This document shows positions 7,668 to 16,549 of a stretch of DNA of 51,421 bases, in pieces. Under the pieces are notes generated by a model. The model did no database searches. It was not told the DNA's origin and saw only the letters and a program-made list of their open reading frames with translations. The stretch is from JBGYPP01 sp041838515 (GTDB taxonomy: Bacteria > Bacillota > Clostridia > Lachnospirales > Lachnospiraceae): positions 1 through 51,421 of the forward strand of contig JBGYPP010000032.1 of assembly GCA_041838515.1 (NCBI GenBank). Reading direction: 5' to 3'. The translations under genes were made by a program, and so were the position numbers. Position 1 is the stretch's first letter; each line of letters opens with the position of its first letter.

Positions 7668-9059
7668 CTACTTTACCTTGGCTAGCACATCGTCTATGGT
7701 GCCCACATTGAGGAAGTAGCTCTCGGGTATGGAATCGTGCTTGCCTTCCAGGATTTCGCTGAAGCCCCGTATGGTTTCGCTGATGGGTACATATTTTCCC
7801 TCCAGGCCGGTGAACTGGCCTGCCACAAAGAAAGGCTGAGAGAGGAAACGCTGTACCTTGCGCGCCCTGGACACCACCAGCTTGTCCGCCTCGGACAGCT
7901 CGTCCATGCCCAGGATGGCGATGATATCCTGCAGCTCCTTATACCTCTGCAGAATCTCCTGAACGCCCCGGGCCGTCTTGTAATGCGCATCTCCCACCAC
8001 TCTGGGATCCAGTATGCGGGAGGTAGACTCCAGGGGATCAACGGCGGGATAAATGCCCAACTCCACTATGGCCCTGGACAATACCGTAGTGGCATCCAAA
8101 TGCGCAAAGGTGGTGGCCGGAGCGGGATCCGTCAGGTCATCGGCCGGCACGTATACGGCCTGCACAGAGGTGATGGATCCGTTTTTGGTAGAGGTAATCC
8201 TCTCCTGCAACGCGCCCATCTCCGTCTGCAAGGTGGGCTGGTATCCCACGGCGGAGGGCATGCGGCCCAGCAGAGCGGACACCTCGGAACCCGCCTGGGT
8301 AAAGCGGAATATATTGTCTATAAAGAGCAGCACATCCTTTCCGCCCTTATCCCGGAAATACTCCGCCATGGTCAGTCCGGTCAGGCCCACCCGCATACGC
8401 GCTCCCGGCGGCTCATTCATCTGGCCAAAGACCATGGTGGTCTTATCTATAACTCCGGACTCCATCATCTCGTGATAGAGGTCATTGCCCTCCCTGGTCC
8501 GCTCGCCCACGCCGGTAAATACGGAATAGCCTCCATGCTCGGTGGCTATGTTGCGGATCAGCTCCTGTATCAATACGGTCTTGCCCACTCCCGCACCGCC
8601 AAACAGGCCTATCTTGCCGCCCTTTTGGTAGGGGCAGAGCAGGTCTACCACCTTGATACCGGTTTCCAGCAGCTCCGTCTGGGTAGACTGCTCAGCAAAG
8701 GCCGGTGCCGGCCTGTGTATAGGCTCGAAATCCACGCCCTCCGGAGCAGGTTTGTTGTCTATAGGCTCGCCCAGTACGTTAAATATGCGGCCCAGGGTCT
8801 TTTCACCCACAGGCACGCTGATGGGCGCTCCCGTGGCCAGGGCCTCCATACCCCGCACCAGACCATCGGTGGTGTCCATGGCTATGCAGCGCACCGTATC
8901 ATCCCCCAGATGCTGGGAAACCTCCACAGTCAGCACGCCGCCATCGGCCTTGGGTATGCGTATCGCCTCATTGATGCCGGGCAATTGTCCGCTGGGGAAG
9001 CGGATGTCCAAAACCGCACCGATAATCTGGGTAATACTGCCTTTGTTTAATTCTGGCAT
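7668..9059 (-). CDS. atpD: ATP synthase F1 beta subunit (catalytic)
   Basis: This 463-residue subunit holds the catalytic nucleotide sites of F1. The P-loop reads GGAGVGKTVLIQEL, followed by the GERTREGNDLYHEM segment and the DELSEADK (DELSEED-like) loop near the C terminus that contacts gamma and epsilon. The segment ALLGRMPSAVGYQPTL is typical of bacterial beta. It starts MPELNKGSITQIIG and ends in TAG. It lies 36 bases after atpG. Confidence 0.98.
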   Translation of the reverse strand: MPELNKGSITQIIGAVLDIRFPSGQLPGINEAIRIPKADGGVLTVEVSQHLGDDTVRCIAMDTTDGLVRGMEALATGAPISVPVGEKTLGRIFNVLGEPIDNKPAPEGVDFEPIHRPAPAFAEQSTQTELLETGIKVVDLLCPYQKGGKIGLFGGAGVGKTVLIQELIRNIATEHGGYSVFTGVGERTREGNDLYHEMMESGVIDKTTMVFGQMNEPPGARMRVGLTGLTMAEYFRDKGGKDVLLFIDNIFRFTQAGSEVSALLGRMPSAVGYQPTLQTEMGALQERITSTKNGSITSVQAVYVPADDLTDPAPATTFAHLDATTVLSRAIVELGIYPAVDPLESTSRILDPRVVGDAHYKTARGVQEILQRYKELQDIIAILGMDELSEADKLVVSRARKVQRFLSQPFFVAGQFTGLEGKYVPISETIRGFSEILEGKHDSIPESYFLNVGTIDDVLAKVK

Positions 9060-9095
9060 CGTGTGTTCTCCTATGTTTACTACTGGTCCAACAGC

Positions 9096-9956
9096 CTAAG
9101 AAATGGCCTCCGCGCCAGCTATGATCTCTGTCAGCTCCTGAGTAATGGAACTCTGCCTTGCGCGGTTGTATTTCAGGGTCAAATCCTCTATCATTTCTGC
9201 GGCATTGTTGGTGGCTGAATCCATGGCCTGCATTCTGGCGCCGTTTTCACTGGCCACGGCCTCCTTGAGCGCGCCGTAGATCAAGCTGCTGATGTACTTG
9301 GGTATTATCATGCCCAAGGCCTCTTCTTCCACCGGCTCAAAATTCATCAAAGCCTGGGGCGCCGTCTGCTCCTGATTGCCTGCCACTTCCTCTACAGGCA
9401 GGAGCTTCATCAGCGTAGGCACATGGCTTACCGTATTCTTGAATGCGGTAAAAGCCAAATAGATCTCCCCGAACTCCCCTTTGGCAAAATCTTCCAGCAG
9501 ACGCCTGCCCAGCGCATTGGCGCCCTGGTAGGTGGGGGCTTCCATCAGTCCATCCGCCTCCAGCACCACCTTGTATCCCTCCTTGGCCAGCGCATCCCGC
9601 CCCTTGGAACCCACGCCGTAAATCAGCATATCCTCCTTGGAGGCCAGGCCGCTGCGGCTGACCAATTTGACTATATTGGAATTGTATCCGCCGGCCAGCC
9701 CCCGGTTGCCCGTCAGGACTATGACCGCTTTTTTGCCATTGGAACCGCCCCTCAGATAGGGGTGGTCCGTATTTTTGAGCCTGCCTAACATCTCTCCCAC
9801 CGTGGCATACATACAGCCAAAGTAGGATTTGGACCTCTCCGCTTCGCTTCTGGCCCTTTGCAATTTTACGGTGGAAACCAGCTTCATGGCCTTGGTAATC
9901 TGCTGGGTGCTTTGAATACTTCCTCTGCGCCTTTTGATATCACGCATGGATGCCAT
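9096..9956 (-). CDS. atpG: ATP synthase F1 gamma subunit
   Basis: At 286 residues it has the family's two long terminal coiled-coil helices: the N terminus (RDIKRRRGSIQSTQQITKAM) and the C terminus (AAEMIEDLTLKYNRARQSSI, then TQELTEIIAGA). The middle is the Rossmann-like domain with VLTGNRGLAGGYN. It is the rotating central shaft linking the c ring to the catalytic sites. Only 14 bases separate it from atpA. Confidence 0.97.
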   Translation of the reverse strand: MASMRDIKRRRGSIQSTQQITKAMKLVSTVKLQRARSEAERSKSYFGCMYATVGEMLGRLKNTDHPYLRGGSNGKKAVIVLTGNRGLAGGYNSNIVKLVSRSGLASKEDMLIYGVGSKGRDALAKEGYKVVLEADGLMEAPTYQGANALGRRLLEDFAKGEFGEIYLAFTAFKNTVSHVPTLMKLLPVEEVAGNQEQTAPQALMNFEPVEEEALGMIIPKYISSLIYGALKEAVASENGARMQAMDSATNNAAEMIEDLTLKYNRARQSSITQELTEIIAGAEAIS

Positions 9957-9970
9957 ACTCGTTCCTCCCG

Positions 9971-11476
9971 CTACTTCCAGCTCTTCTTAAATTCCACAAT
10001 GGCTTCCTTAAGCTTCTGCTCCAATGCGTCATCCAGTATCTTTTTCTCGGCTATCTCCAGAGGCAGATTGGGATACTTGGTATCCACAAAGGCAAACAAT
10101 TCCTTCTCAAACCTGGCCACATCCTCCACAGCCACATCCAGCAAATACTTATTGGTCACAGCATAGATGATCATAACCTGATACTGCACAGGCATGGGCT
10201 GGTACTGGGGCTGCTTGAGTACCGCGCGTATGCGTTCGCCCTGAGCCAGCTTCTCCTTGGTGTCCTCGTCCAGCTCGGAGCCGAACTGGGCAAAGGCCGC
10301 CAGCTCTCTGTATTGGGCCAGCTCCACACGGATGGGAGCGGCGATCTTGCGCATGGCCTTGATCTGTGCCGATCCTCCCACTCGGGATACGGACAGGCCT
10401 GCATTGACAGCAGGACGGAAGCCGGAGTTGAACATCTCCGTTTCCAGATAAATCTGGCCATCGGTGATGGAGATTACATTGGTAGGTATATAGGCGGAAA
10501 CATCGCCGGCCTGGGTTTCGATCACAGGCAGGGCAGTCAGAGATCCTCCGCCGTACTCCTCGCTCATGCGGGCAGCCCTCTCCAGCAGCCTGGAATGGAG
10601 ATAGAATACATCTCCGGGATAAGCCTCACGGCCGGGCGGACGGCGCAACAGCAGGGAGAGGGTGCGGTAGGCTGTGGCATGCTTACTCAGATCGTCATAG
10701 ACCACCAGCACATCCTCGCCGTTTTCCATCCACTCCTCGCCCATGGCGCAGCCGGCATAAGGGGCTATATATTGCAGGGGGGCCAGATCCGAGGCAGTGG
10801 ATACCACGATGGTGGTATGCTCCATGGCGCCGAACTCCTCCAGGGTCTTTACGATATTGGCTACGGTGGAGGCCTTTTGGCCTATGGCCACGTAGATGCA
10901 CTTCACGCCCTGGCCCTTTTGGTTGATAATGGTATCTATGGCTATGGCCGTCTTACCGGTCTGCCTGTCGCCTATGATCAGCTCACGCTGCCCCCGGCCT
11001 ATAGGTACCATAGAGTCTATGGCCTTAATACCCGTCTGCAAGGGCGTATCCACGCTCTTGCGGGTGATAACGCCGCTGGCCACCTTTTCTATCTTGCGGT
11101 ATTTGTCCGTCTGGATGGGACCCTTGCCGTCCACAGGCTGGCCCAGGGCGTTGACTACACGGCCCAGCAGGGCATCGCCTACAGGCACCTCCACCACCCT
11201 TCCGGTGGATTTGACCGTATCCCCCTCGTTGATATTCTTGTGGCTGCCCAGCAGAACAGCACCCACATTGTCCTCCTCCAGGTTTAGCACCATGCCGTAG
11301 ACATCACCGGGAAATTCCAGCAACTCCCCCTGCATAGCCTTCTCCAAACCATGGACCCGGGCAATACCGTCCGCCACCTGGATGACCGTGCCCACATCTG
11401 ACACCTCCAGGGTGGCCGCATACCGCTTGATCTGTTCTTGTATCACAGAACTGATTTCTTCCGGTCGTAAATTCAT
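9971..11476 (-). CDS. atpA: ATP synthase F1 alpha subunit
   Basis: At 501 residues it matches the usual length. The N terminus NLRPEEISSVIQEQIKRY is typical. The P-loop is GDRQTGKTAIAIDTI, followed by a segment with SVSRVGGSAQIKAMRK that contains the arginine finger region (SRVGG). It forms the non-catalytic nucleotide sites and supplies the arginine finger to the catalytic beta sites. It lies 42 bases after atpH and ends in TAG. Confidence 0.98.
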   Translation of the reverse strand: MNLRPEEISSVIQEQIKRYAATLEVSDVGTVIQVADGIARVHGLEKAMQGELLEFPGDVYGMVLNLEEDNVGAVLLGSHKNINEGDTVKSTGRVVEVPVGDALLGRVVNALGQPVDGKGPIQTDKYRKIEKVASGVITRKSVDTPLQTGIKAIDSMVPIGRGQRELIIGDRQTGKTAIAIDTIINQKGQGVKCIYVAIGQKASTVANIVKTLEEFGAMEHTTIVVSTASDLAPLQYIAPYAGCAMGEEWMENGEDVLVVYDDLSKHATAYRTLSLLLRRPPGREAYPGDVFYLHSRLLERAARMSEEYGGGSLTALPVIETQAGDVSAYIPTNVISITDGQIYLETEMFNSGFRPAVNAGLSVSRVGGSAQIKAMRKIAAPIRVELAQYRELAAFAQFGSELDEDTKEKLAQGERIRAVLKQPQYQPMPVQYQVMIIYAVTNKYLLDVAVEDVARFEKELFAFVDTKYPNLPLEIAEKKILDDALEQKLKEAIVEFKKSWK

Positions 11477-11518
11477 GATTTTGCAGCACCTTTCTCAATG
11501 GTTTACAAGGGATACGCC

Positions 11519-12076
11519 CTAGCGGGCCATACCCAATTGGATTTGCAATAACTGTTTGGTCAAACCCGCCAGTTGGGATTTGATGCTATTGTCCACAACC
11601 CTATCTTTGATGCGGATGACCATGCCTCCTATCAGGCTCTCATCCTCTGTATAATGCATTTCCATGCGGGTGTAGCCGCCGGTGGCCAAAAGTTTCTTTT
11701 CCACTGCCTCCCTCTGCTCAGGCCGCAGGGGCAAGGCCGTAGACACATAGGCCACGCCTATGCCCATGGCCTCCTTGACCCTGCCGCCGAAGTATTCCAA
11801 AACGGCGGCCAGATGCCTGTACCTGTCCTTAGCCAGCATAACCGTCAGCAGGCCCAACAACTCCGGACCAACCACGCCTTGCAGAGATTTTTGGACCACG
11901 TCTTGCTTGTCTTGCTTGGGAATACCCGGATGGCCAAGCAGCTTGTCCAACTCCGGATGCTGTTCCAGCACTTCCAAGAGCCGGGAGGCCTCCTCCCAGA
12001 CGGCTTCCTGGCGGCCGGCCTGCGCAGCCTGGGCAAATAGGGCATCCCCATAGGTTTTTGCCACTATTTTTGCCAT
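11519..12076 (-). CDS. atpH: ATP synthase F1 delta subunit
   Basis: This 185-residue protein has the OSCP/delta layout: an N-terminal helical bundle (KTYGDALFAQAAQAG, then LEVLEQHPELDKLLGHP) and a C-terminal part with DESLIGGMVIRIKDRVVDNS. It fastens the F1 head to the peripheral stalk b subunits. Its start overlaps the 3' end of atpF by 13 bases, giving translational coupling of two partners. Confidence 0.95.
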   Translation of the reverse strand: MAKIVAKTYGDALFAQAAQAGRQEAVWEEASRLLEVLEQHPELDKLLGHPGIPKQDKQDVVQKSLQGVVGPELLGLLTVMLAKDRYRHLAAVLEYFGGRVKEAMGIGVAYVSTALPLRPEQREAVEKKLLATGGYTRMEMHYTEDESLIGGMVIRIKDRVVDNSIKSQLAGLTKQLLQIQLGMAR

Positions 12077-12606
12077 GTACCCTCACCCAATTCCCTCAAC
12101 GTTTCCTCTATAAGAGCATCCTGCGCCTGGGCATCCAGAGAGCTTTTCACCAAGCGGCCCGCCAACAGGCTGGCCACCTGCACCATCTCCTTCTTGACCT
12201 CATCCGCCAGACGGCTCTTCTCCAAAGCCGCCTCCCTGCGGGCGTTTTCCACTATCCTCGCCGCTTCCTCCTTGGCCTGGGCCAGTATGCGGCCCTCATT
12301 CTCCAGAGCCGTGCTCCTGGCCTTAGCCAATATGCCTTCCGCTTCTTTGTCCGCCTGCGCCAGCCTCTCCTCATACTCCTTGCGAAGCTTGGACGCCTTG
12401 TCCATATCGCTCTGGGTCTGGCCAAGCTGCTCCCTGATCCTGTCCTTCCTGGCCTGTAGCATGGCCCTGGCCGGGTTGAACAGAAGGTAGCTCAATATAA
12501 GGAAGAGGGCAAAGACGGCGATAATGCTCAGAACAGAGTCGGCTGCCAGCTGCCAATCCAGGTCAAACAACCTTGACATACTTTCGCCACCTGTTAATTG
12601 TATCAT
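12064..12606 (-). CDS. atpF: ATP synthase F0 b subunit
   Basis: One N-terminal membrane helix (about residues 20-40, ADSVLSIIAVFALFLILSYL) is followed by a long, highly charged coiled coil rich in Ala, Glu, Lys and Arg, as expected for the peripheral stalk. It is 180 residues from the ATG at 12606, which has a good AAAGGAGA ribosome site. A second ATG at 12579 (MSRLFDLDWQ) has an AGGTGG site and would give 171 residues; I cannot decide between them. A single b subunit is encoded, so the stalk would be a homodimer. Confidence 0.94.
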   Translation of the reverse strand: MIQLTGGESMSRLFDLDWQLAADSVLSIIAVFALFLILSYLLFNPARAMLQARKDRIREQLGQTQSDMDKASKLRKEYEERLAQADKEAEGILAKARSTALENEGRILAQAKEEAARIVENARREAALEKSRLADEVKKEMVQVASLLAGRLVKSSLDAQAQDALIEETLRELGEGTWQK

Positions 12607-12650
12607 CCTCTGTCTCCTTTCCTATTTGCAACGCTAGTGCGCGCCAAGCC

Positions 12651-12905
12651 TTAGGGCAGCAGAGGCTTAACAAAGAGCAGCAACATGGCTATCAAAAGGC
12701 CGTACAGACCAGTGGTCTCGGCAACGGCCTGACCCAAAAGCATGGTGGAAGTGATATCCGACTTGGCGCCGGGATTCCTGCCCACGGCTGCGGCTGCATG
12801 GCCGGCAGCAATACCCTGACCAACGCCGGGGCCTATACCGGCAATTACAGCCAGACCTGCGCCTATTGCAGAACATCCCAAGATAAAATTCTCATTGAAA
12901 TCCAT
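12651..12905 (-). CDS. atpE: ATP synthase F0 c subunit, sodium-type ligand set
   Basis: This 84-residue hairpin of two membrane helices forms the rotor ring. Helix 1 has GIGPGVGQGIAAG and helix 2 has GQAVAETTGLYGL. Residues Gln30, Val61, Glu63, Thr64, Thr65 and Tyr68 match one to one the sodium ligands known from the Ilyobacter tartaricus ring (Gln32, Val63, Glu65, Ser66, Thr67, Tyr70), with Thr for Ser at one place, which also supplies a hydroxyl. Proton-driven rings usually lack the Gln and the hydroxyl after the Glu. I therefore infer coupling to sodium. It ends in TAA. Confidence 0.96.
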   Translation of the reverse strand: MDFNENFILGCSAIGAGLAVIAGIGPGVGQGIAAGHAAAAVGRNPGAKSDITSTMLLGQAVAETTGLYGLLIAMLLLFVKPLLP

Positions 12906-12932
12906 AAAAGTACCCTCCTTGTCAATGTGTGC

Positions 12933-13655
12933 TTATTCACCTATAGCATTCGTGATATAAGTCATGGTCAACATACAGAAAACATAAGTTTGTATTGCTC
13001 CAGAGAACAGGTCAAAATAGATATGCAATACGGCAGGCCACAGTGTAGCCACCCAACTGAGCAGTCCATACACCAGCGCCATCATTACCGTGCCGGACAG
13101 GATATTGGCAAACAGACGCAAGGAAATGGATATGGGCACTGCCACCTCTCCTATCAAGTTGATAGGCATCCAGATAGGCAACCAAGGGGGCAGGGGGGAA
13201 CACATACCCGCCCAAATTTCCTTGATCTTCTGGTATTTGAACTTGTTGATATTGATCAGAGCAAAGGTCAACAAGCCCAAGGGCAGGGTCACGCCGTAAT
13301 CCGCCGTAGGCGGGCGTATCCCCAGCAAGCCCGAGATATTGGAAAAAAGTATAAAGATGAATATGGTCCCTATATAGTTATAGAAACCGGGTGCGTGCTT
13401 GCCCATGACCCCGTCAACCATACCATCCAACTTTTCCACCAAAAGCTCCACTGCATTTTGCAGCCCCTCCGGCACTTCCCCGGCGCGTTTCATCGCCCGG
13501 TTGGCCAAGAGCGCAAATCCCGTCAATATCAGCAACACCATCAGTATGCTGACATGGGTAGTGGTAATCCATACTTCATGGCCGAAAAAGGAATACTTAA
13601 ACAGGCCATGAATCATAAAATCCACATCGGCGCTCAAAAGAACTTTTGACGCCAT
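12933..13655 (-). CDS. atpB: ATP synthase F0 a subunit
   Basis: This 240-residue membrane protein has about five to six hydrophobic helices. The segment SLRLFANILSGTVMM carries the essential arginine that faces the c-ring glutamate in the ion channel. The segment PINLIGEVAVPIS is also family-typical. It forms the two half-channels through which the coupling ion enters and leaves the ring. It starts MASKVLLSADVDF and lies 27 bases before atpE. Confidence 0.97.
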   Translation of the reverse strand: MASKVLLSADVDFMIHGLFKYSFFGHEVWITTTHVSILMVLLILTGFALLANRAMKRAGEVPEGLQNAVELLVEKLDGMVDGVMGKHAPGFYNYIGTIFIFILFSNISGLLGIRPPTADYGVTLPLGLLTFALININKFKYQKIKEIWAGMCSPLPPWLPIWMPINLIGEVAVPISISLRLFANILSGTVMMALVYGLLSWVATLWPAVLHIYFDLFSGAIQTYVFCMLTMTYITNAIGE

Positions 13656-13677
13656 ACTTCCATCACCTCCTTTGCGT

Positions 13678-14112
13678 TCACGACATATCCCCCTCCATGG
13701 GCGATAGGGGGCGCTCCTCCTCGTGAAATACTTTGTTGCAACATCTATGAGTAAGCGGCTGTATAAGAGCCGTTACCTTCAAACCCATATAGGCCAGAAA
13801 TATAGCCAAAAAGTACAGCAGGCCGGTGTACGCGCTGTAGATCAGGACCAACAGCAGGGCCAGATTGCGCAGGAGAAAACCTGTGAACACCTTGCGCCCC
13901 GCATCCATGCCCATATCCAAGGCCTTATCCAAAGTCCGCGCCATATGCCAGCTCGACAGCATGGCCAGAACGCAACCCAGCGCCAGGCTCAAGGCGTATT
14001 TGCCCTTATCCGGCACGAACCACAGGCCGGCCAACAGGCAACACAGCGCCCAAACCAAAATTCCCGCCCACATCTCCAGCAAGGTTCGGTTTGCGCGCAT
14101 CCACTCAGCCAT
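13678..14112 (-). CDS. atpI: ATP synthase subunit I
   Basis: This 144-residue protein has four hydrophobic segments and a charged C-terminal tail, the layout of AtpI proteins, which sit at the front of atp operons and help assemble the c ring. I place the start at the ATG at 14112 (MAEWMRANRT), which has a GAGGAGATGGGG ribosome site inside the atpZ end; the upstream ATG at 14130 lacks one. The start overlaps the atpZ stop (14105). Confidence 0.8.
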   Translation of the reverse strand: MAEWMRANRTLLEMWAGILVWALCCLLAGLWFVPDKGKYALSLALGCVLAMLSSWHMARTLDKALDMGMDAGRKVFTGFLLRNLALLLVLIYSAYTGLLYFLAIFLAYMGLKVTALIQPLTHRCCNKVFHEEERPLSPMEGDMS

Positions 14113-14416
14113 TATGCCCCATCTCCTCATCAGCAGCCCATCCGGTGTCTGAATTGCCGGATGCCGGCTTTTCAGCCCTGCGGCCCGCCCCAGGCCGGCC
14201 GCCTATGCCCATGGCCGTGCGGTATATATTGCGCCCGCCGCCCAAAGCCCCCAAGAAAAAAAATATGACTACAAAAAAAGAGGTTCCAAGCTTCCGGTCC
14301 AACCAAATACCTGCGGCTGTCATCATGGCGATGGGCACCAGCATGGCAAGTCCAAACTGGGTCACCTGCACCAGGGCTTGGAATACACTTTTGTCGTAGC
14401 CTTTTTTCCTTTTCAT
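14105..14416 (-). CDS. atpZ: AtpZ/AtpI-family small membrane protein
   Basis: A 103-residue protein with two membrane helices (QFGLAMLVPIAMMTAAGIWL, then FFVVIFFFLGALGGGRNIY) and a positively charged N terminus. This is the AtpZ pattern (putative F0F1 subunit), which with AtpI precedes atpB in many Gram-positive operons; a magnesium or calcium transport role has been proposed for AtpZ-AtpI. The ATG at 14416 is preferred over a TTG at 14440 because an ATAAGGA ribosome site lies about 10 bases before it. It is the first gene after the operon promoter. Confidence 0.82.
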   Translation of the reverse strand: MKRKKGYDKSVFQALVQVTQFGLAMLVPIAMMTAAGIWLDRKLGTSFFVVIFFFLGALGGGRNIYRTAMGIGGRPGAGRRAEKPASGNSDTGWAADEEMGHNG

Positions 14417-14456
14417 GAATAAGATGTCCTTATCCCCCAACCCTCTCTACATTTCG

Positions 14457-14485
14457 ATTATATCCAATCCCCCGGGGATTGTCCA
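14457..14485 (-). promoter_or_regulatory. atp operon promoter
   Basis: Read on the minus strand: -35 TGGACA (14485-14480), 17-bp spacer, -10 TATAAT (14462-14457). The expected start is about 14450, giving a leader of about 35 bases before atpZ. Confidence 0.75.
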
Positions 14486-14632
14486 GCCAAAGCGGCAAAA
14501 TGCCGACTTTTTCTAAAATTTCTCCAAAATCTCCCCCTGGGCTTTGGACAAAGACGGCCGGAGGCGCTAGAGTAGGTTTCAACACAGAACAATTCAGGCA
14601 CTAACCCGCCCCGCCGGGGCAAGGAGGCGCAA

Positions 14633-15112
14633 ATGGCCATACAGACTCTCTACCGCAGCCGCATCATCCCCCAGGAAACCGTAAGGCTAAAGGACGATGT
14701 CATCGTTTTCCAAGATGAAAATCTGCTCATCACCAGCTGGCAGACACTAAAGCCCAAGCTGGCCTTTCACCATGGCGCCTCCTGCTACTTCCTGCGGGAC
14801 GGACTCAAGGTCAGCAAGTTCTACCGGGAGGACGGCAGCCTCCTCTATTGGTACTGCGATATAGTAGAATACCAGGACGGTCCTGAGGCCGGCTCTCTGG
14901 TAGCGCTGGATCTGCTGGCCGATGTGGTCATCTATCCTGACGGCCGGGTGCAGGTGGCGGATCTGGAGGAAATCTCCACCGCCTTTGAGCGGGGACTGAT
15001 CAGCCCCTCCCAGCTCTGCACCTGCCTGCGTCGGCTGGACAGGCTGCTCAATATGATCTACCAGGACAAATTTGACCGCTTCCAGGCCCCGCTGGAGAGC
15101 CTGGGCTTGTGA
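14633..15112 (+). CDS. DUF402-family protein
   Basis: This 159-residue protein starts after an AAGGAGG ribosome site and reads divergently from the atp operon. The middle (WYCDIVEYQDG, then LVALDLLADVVIYPDGRV and VADLEE) is the DUF402 core. Members fold into a small beta-barrel, and some characterised relatives are nucleoside tri- and diphosphate phosphatases; acidic residues of the DIVEY and DLLAD segments would bind metal. The C terminus is helical (about residues 120-155). Function here is unproven beyond family membership. Confidence 0.8.
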   Translation: MAIQTLYRSRIIPQETVRLKDDVIVFQDENLLITSWQTLKPKLAFHHGASCYFLRDGLKVSKFYREDGSLLYWYCDIVEYQDGPEAGSLVALDLLADVVIYPDGRVQVADLEEISTAFERGLISPSQLCTCLRRLDRLLNMIYQDKFDRFQAPLESLGL

Positions 15113-15159
15113 GCTTTGGATAAATAGCCTGGACAGATAAGCCTGGGATTGTCGGCTTG

Positions 15160-15274
15160 GGATGATGGGGCTGTCGCACTAACTAAGTTAGCGCTATGCC
15201 CTTTTTTCTTTACACAAAGTTAAGGGGGTGTTGCAGTAACGTTTTTAATCATTACTGCGACAGCCCCATCATCC
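15160..15274. repeat. 115-bp element with 19-bp perfect terminal inverted repeats (MITE-like)
   Basis: The arms GGATGATGGGGCTGTCGCA (15160-15178) and TGCGACAGCCCCATCATCC (15256-15274) are exact inverse complements. The 77 bp between hold no gene. The GGGGCTGTCGCA end looks like IS termini, so a non-autonomous element mobilised by an IS is likely. It sits between two genes that end toward each other, and as RNA it could fold into a long hairpin that stops transcription. No second copy is seen in the window. Confidence 0.7.
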
Positions 15275-15301
15275 TGCTTCTGCCGGAAAAGCCTCCGAAA
15301 C

Positions 15302-16522
15302 TCAATAAAAGACGTGGCCGCCTATGACTATGCCGGTCAAACCCTCTATGGGAGTGCGGAAAAACACGCAATTGCCCACATTGCTCACGCCGGTCATAGC
15401 CTCGTCTGCCGCCCTATAGCAGGCCGCCGTGGCCTTGTCTGCCGCAAGGGCCAGCTCCAAGCGGCCGCTGGCTACCGGAGAGAATTGACGGTTTTGGTAT
15501 ATAACTCCCACCACCGTATCCGGAAAGGCGCCGGAGAGCACCCGGTTGATCACCACCGCGCCCACGGCCAGCTGTCCCTCATAGGGCTGGTTGCCCGCCT
15601 CACAGTAAATAATATTGGCCAGCAGCTTCCTATCCCCCTCGGCAAAGCTGACCTGGCTGATATCCCTCCACACGCCCCTGGCCGCCTCCTTGGACTTGGC
15701 CAGCTCCTCCGCCAGCCTCTTCTTTAACAGCTGCAAATCCTCTTCCTGCTTGCGGATCTGCTCCTCGTAGGCCAGTGCCTCCCTCTCTTTTTCCTCTATC
15801 TCATCCTGATATAATTGTATATTTCCTGCCGTCTTTTGCACCAGACTGTTGACCTTCTCCTGCTCCGTCTTTGCGTTCTGCGCCAGGGCCTGGAGATGGG
15901 CCTCCTCCTGGGCCAGCTGGCTCTCCTTGGCCTCCACGTCGGCCCTGGCCTGGGCAAAGGCATCCAGCATCCTGCGGTCAAAGGCCGCCAGGCTCTCAAA
16001 AAATTCCGCCCTGTTGAGAAAATCCCCCAGCCCTGCCAGACCAAAAAAAGCCTCCAGATATTGGTTGCTGCTGTTTTCATACATATACTGTATGCGCTTT
16101 TTCATGGCGGCATATTGCCTGGCCTCTTCGGCCTGGGCCGCCAGCAGTTCCTCCTGGGTGCGGCTGATCTCCGCCCTTTTGACCACTATATCCGCCTCCA
16201 GCGCCTCCAGCCTGCCCACCACCTCCTCCAGTTGGCCGTGAAGGCGGTTCAGCTCTCCTTGCAGGCCTGTCTGGGTAGAGCGCAGACCGGCCAGGTTCTC
16301 CTGAGCCTCCTCCAGCTCACCCGCCAGCCTGCCCCTCTCCTCCTCCGCCTCCTGGATCTGCTCCCGGATGGCGCTGGCCGCCCGGACCGGCAGAGGCAAA
16401 ACAAGCCCCAGGCCAAAAAAAAGAAAAAGACAAGCCAGGACGGCTCCCAAGAACCGCCCCAACCCGCCTGTTTTTCTAGAGCAATTATTCACAACCTCAC
16501 CAAAGGCACTTACCTCTGCCAT
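15302..16522 (-). CDS. Secreted cell-wall hydrolase: coiled coil plus SleB-type domain
   Basis: This 406-residue exported protein begins with a basic stretch and a hydrophobic signal (about residues 20-48, ending PVRAASA). A long coiled coil follows (about 50-265), as in PcsB-like proteins, then a C-terminal Hydrolase_2/SleB domain (about 290-406) with IIYCEAGNQPYEGQLAVGA, where the Glu is the likely catalytic residue, and NVGNCVFFRTP. Such domains cut the glycan strands of peptidoglycan, and the coiled coil usually mediates regulation by a membrane partner. The ATG at 16522 is preferred (AGGG site) over a GTG two codons upstream. It is the last gene of the sua5 operon, 27 bases after the dCMP deaminase. 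Confidence 0.88.
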   Translation of the reverse strand: MAEVSAFGEVVNNCSRKTGGLGRFLGAVLACLFLFFGLGLVLPLPVRAASAIREQIQEAEEERGRLAGELEEAQENLAGLRSTQTGLQGELNRLHGQLEEVVGRLEALEADIVVKRAEISRTQEELLAAQAEEARQYAAMKKRIQYMYENSSNQYLEAFFGLAGLGDFLNRAEFFESLAAFDRRMLDAFAQARADVEAKESQLAQEEAHLQALAQNAKTEQEKVNSLVQKTAGNIQLYQDEIEEKEREALAYEEQIRKQEEDLQLLKKRLAEELAKSKEAARGVWRDISQVSFAEGDRKLLANIIYCEAGNQPYEGQLAVGAVVINRVLSGAFPDTVVGVIYQNRQFSPVASGRLELALAADKATAACYRAADEAMTGVSNVGNCVFFRTPIEGLTGIVIGGHVFY

Positions 16523-16549
16523 CTTCACCCTGCCCGCAGCCCGGCCCTC

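Noticed and set aside
7737..11287. Long plus-strand ORFs (over 430 codons) opposite atpD and atpA
   Set aside because: They are antisense shadows of conserved, GC-rich genes and have no ribosome sites or family resemblance.
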